From Verrucomicrobiia bacterium (GTDB taxonomy: Bacteria; Verrucomicrobiota; Verrucomicrobiia; Verrucomicrobiales; Akkermansiaceae), in NCBI GenBank assembly GCA_947462875.1, contig CANHQJ010000002.1, positions 124,001 through 188,000 of the forward strand: a DNA stretch of 64,000 nt, read 5' to 3'. Positions 61,671-64,000 of the stretch are shown here, in pieces. The position numbers and the translations under genes were made by a program. The notes under the pieces were generated by a model, which was given only the letters and a program-made list of their open reading frames with translations, was not told the DNA's origin and did no database searches. Every line of letters begins with the position of its first letter. Position 1 is the stretch's first letter.

Positions 61671-64000
61671 TCAGTTGTTTTGTTGTTTTTGTCGGAGTTG
61701 TTCGAGTCGGCTGAGTGGTTTGGCGGCGGGAGCCGCGGCAGGTGCTGCGGGAGCGGGCTTGGCCTCGGCGGCGGGGGCTGCCGGTTTGGGCGCGGCGGCT
61801 ACCGTGGGGGCATCGATGCGCAGCACGCCACCGTAGGCGACCTGATGCACGATGGTTTGCCCGTTCTGGGGAATGAGCACTTTGCAGAAAAGATTCTGGT
61901 GTTTGCCAACAGTGGCATCGGCGGCGACAGCCACCTGGAAAAGCAGCTCCTTGGTGTCCTTGTTGAATGTCATGGGCGCGGCCTTGGTGCCGTGCGGCAG
62001 GCCCATGAGCTCGGCGGTGGCGTTGCCTTCGAAGGGCGTGGTGACATCCATCTTGCAAAGCAGCCCCGTGGGTTTGTTTTGTTCGGTGGCGCAGAGCTCG
62101 ATGTTCATGGTGAGGAATGGCTCGGCGACGGTGAGGGTAGCGAATTGGGAGGAGATGAGCACGGGGCCTTTGGGCGTGGGGGCCTCGGCGAGAATGACGA
62201 TGGGCCACTGTCCGGTGGCGGCATCGGCACTGGCGTTGATTTCGTAAATCGCTTCGTTCGCGCCCTTGGCGAGATCGATGGTGACGGGCGCGCCTATGCC
62301 CGGCGGGATCCAGAGGAAACGCAGCTTCACGGCCTCATCGTAGCCGGCCTGGCGCGTGGCTTTGATGCGCAGCGGCAGTATGCCGTTTTTCACGATGGGG
62401 ATGGCGGGCTGTTCCAGGTCGATGCGCAGCGGGGCCTCCTCGGTGACCGCCATGCTGATGCGATCGACGGAGGTGCCGTGGTAGGAACCCTGGTTGTTGA
62501 TATCCACGTGTTCGATGCGCTCGTTCAACGCGCCTAAGAGGTTCGGCGGAGCTCCTTCGCCTGTGGGCTTGAGGCCGATGCGATAGAGTCCGCCTGCGAC
62601 GGGGGCGTCTGCCGCGGCCTCGATGAGGATGGGAAAGGATGTGGCATTCTTCGGCACGGGAGGCGCGGTGAGTGTCATGCCGGCGGGCAGGGAATCCGCG
62701 TAGAGCTGGAGGGCGCAGCCGACATTTTCGCGGGTGAAATTCACGACGCTGGCGTAGCGGTTGCCGCGCGGGACGGTCAGCATTTTCCATTTTTGCGTTT
62801 GCACGCGCTCCACGGTGGGCAAGGCGGCGGCGATGCTGGCGGACTTGCGGGTGATCTCGATGCGGTAGGTGAAATCCGGTTGTCCCTTGCGCAGCTTGTC
62901 CTGGATGCGCAGGAAATATTCGCCATCGGCCGGGCAGGTCCAGGCGATGGTGCTATCGAGATTGCCCTGGTCGTCATTGGTGGTGAGATTTTTCCCTGTG
63001 GTGTCGCGGATGCTGAGCACGGAGTCGAGCGGCGAGCGCAGTCCCAGGGCACGCGCCTTGATCACGAGCGCTTCGTTTTTTTTCGCTTCGAAGCGGAACC
63101 AATCGGTGTCGCCATTTTCCCCGATGATGCCATGCGCCGCGCAGGGGATGGCGGGCAGATGGGTCGATTCCTTGCTGTTCGAGTTCGGTTCGACTTCGTT
63201 GGCGTAGTCGAGGGGGCTGAGCGCGATCCAGTTCGGAGAAGGAGCGGAGAGGCCATCGGCCTGGGCAAACACGGGGAACGGATTCGGGCCCGCCGCAGGC
63301 AGTGTGACGCTTTGTTTGATCGGTCCGGAAGGATCGCCGATGAAGGTGAACTCGATGGTTTCGCCGGGCTTTCCGCCGGGCGGATAGATGACGGCCGGAC
63401 GCGGAGCGCCGCAGATGTGCAGGCGGTAGCGGCAGTTGTCATTGCCCTCGTAGGCAGCCTCGCGCACGACAACCCGGTAATCGCCATCGGCGGGGGCGAC
63501 GATGGAGGCATAACAATCCGTGCGCAAGAGCGGCGAGTCGTCGCGGCCGCTCAGTTCGAAGCGCTGCGGATCGAGGATGGCGACGTAGGCATCGAACATT
63601 TCCTGCCCGAGACGGATCGCTTCCACTTCCGCCGTGAGGCGTTGGCCTTTTTTGAGATGGCAGACAAAATAATCCTCGTCCTCGAGTTTCGCGACACCAT
63701 GCACGGTGGTATTGAGCTCCACCCGCTGCGGCTGATCGAACTGGTTGTTCGGCTCCACTTCATCAACGCAGCGGAACTGACCGACGAGAAACAGGCGCAT
63801 CTCGGAAATGCCACCGGGCCCGCGCAGGCGGAACTGGTGCTCGCCCAGCGGGGCATCGGCCGCGATGGTGGCAATGGCGGTGATGTGTTTCGCATCGATG
63901 ACCTTGAAGTCGCGGAAGGTGATGCCCGGCTGGTAACAAAGCACCTCCTGCGTATCCGTGAGGCGCTCGCCGTGAAAATGCATTTCCACCTCCGTGCCGC
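61671..64000 (-). CDS. PPC-domain secreted protein (partial, N-terminus outside the window)
   Basis: The frame is open to the window end, so the N-terminus is missing. Reading from the edge it goes GTEVEMHFHGERL, a start-of-repeat pattern common in PVC secreted proteins. Two or more pre-peptidase C-terminal (PPC) domains are visible, with NEVEPNNQFDQP-like and NEVEPNSNSKESTHLPAI segments followed by DTDWFRFEAKKNE. Further beta domains follow, and an Ala/Pro-rich tail (about the last 50 residues) ends LSRLEQLRQKQQNN. These domains are usually binding or folding modules of exported hydrolases. The function here is unknown. Confidence 0.85.
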   Translation of the reverse strand, partial: GTEVEMHFHGERLTDTQEVLCYQPGITFRDFKVIDAKHITAIATIAADAPLGEHQFRLRGPGGISEMRLFLVGQFRCVDEVEPNNQFDQPQRVELNTTVHGVAKLEDEDYFVCHLKKGQRLTAEVEAIRLGQEMFDAYVAILDPQRFELSGRDDSPLLRTDCYASIVAPADGDYRVVVREAAYEGNDNCRYRLHICGAPRPAVIYPPGGKPGETIEFTFIGDPSGPIKQSVTLPAAGPNPFPVFAQADGLSAPSPNWIALSPLDYANEVEPNSNSKESTHLPAIPCAAHGIIGENGDTDWFRFEAKKNEALVIKARALGLRSPLDSVLSIRDTTGKNLTTNDDQGNLDSTIAWTCPADGEYFLRIQDKLRKGQPDFTYRIEITRKSASIAAALPTVERVQTQKWKMLTVPRGNRYASVVNFTRENVGCALQLYADSLPAGMTLTAPPVPKNATSFPILIEAAADAPVAGGLYRIGLKPTGEGAPPNLLGALNERIEHVDINNQGSYHGTSVDRISMAVTEEAPLRIDLEQPAIPIVKNGILPLRIKATRQAGYDEAVKLRFLWIPPGIGAPVTIDLAKGANEAIYEINASADAATGQWPIVILAEAPTPKGPVLISSQFATLTVAEPFLTMNIELCATEQNKPTGLLCKMDVTTPFEGNATAELMGLPHGTKAAPMTFNKDTKELLFQVAVAADATVGKHQNLFCKVLIPQNGQTIVHQVAYGGVLRIDAPTVAAAPKPAAPAAEAKPAPAAPAAAPAAKPLSRLEQLRQKQQNN

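Noticed and set aside
1-64000. GTTAGG/CCTAAC as an over-represented uptake or signalling word
   Set aside because: By eye I found about two dozen copies, close to what the base composition predicts; there is no strand or position pattern.
1-64000. CRISPR arrays, IS elements, integrases or phage genes
   Set aside because: No regular repeat-spacer pattern, transposase motif or phage structural gene was seen in the window.

Overview
The window looks like chromosomal DNA of a Verrucomicrobiota member, probably order Verrucomicrobiales. The evidence is a Verru_Chthon cassette A-type giant pseudopilin, a DUF6797/cytochrome c protein, PPC-domain and dockerin-like secreted proteins, high GC over most of the window, and frequent GTG starts with weak Shine-Dalgarno sequences. 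The cell is Gram-negative: it encodes a TonB-dependent receptor, a porin and lipoproteins. Assignment below order level is not possible from the sequence alone.

Layout. (1) About 1-12 kb is visibly less GC-rich and accessory in character. It holds the end of a GH92 alpha-mannosidase, an orphan Verru_Chthon-A pseudopilin with an unknown secreted partner, a 1404-residue multidomain secreted sulfatase, and a histidine kinase/response regulator pair transcribed toward the sulfatase. This suggests regulated use of a sulfated or mannose-containing glycan. A 675-bp gap with no convincing gene separates it from (2) a housekeeping block of about 12-29.9 kb: tRNA-Pro(CGG), rplM-rpsI, infA with an N-terminal extension, murA, prmC, a RelE/NadS-type toxin-antitoxin pair, a BFN-domain protein, a TerC/Alx transporter, a pseudouridine synthase, an SRP RNA gene with an unusual apical loop, a zinc-ribbon-tethered trypsin-like protease, the recG-manC-ruvX-thyA-folA run, and a glyoxalase.

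(3) About 29.9-41.8 kb, all on the minus strand, is the most distinctive region. It encodes a giant TonB-dependent receptor, a secreted parallel beta-helix protein, a DUF3450-like coiled-coil protein, a long ExbB with a periplasmic coiled coil, ExbD, TonB, a TPR protein and a PorinO/P-like barrel. It looks like a self-contained energised outer-membrane transport system with its own cargo receptor or surface partner. Its divergent promoter region carries two identical GTGAC-N6-GTCAC palindromes, shared with an orphan ketosynthase.

(4) About 42-49 kb: ketosynthase, DUF6797/cytochrome c protein, ClpB. (5) About 48.8-54.8 kb: potAB without potCD, a GspE/PilB ATPase, a GspF/PilC membrane protein and a 3D-domain lipoprotein. 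(6) About 55-64 kb: a DUF4143 ATPase behind a perfect palindrome, a rhomboid protease with a C-terminal Cys/His cluster, the gcvT-gcvH-(59-aa membrane protein)-nadK-pepP run, a secreted thioredoxin-like protein, and a PPC-domain protein that runs off the window.

Two unrelated secreted proteins, the sulfatase and the beta-helix protein, end in the same kind of C-terminal module. It may be a lineage-specific surface or sorting domain.
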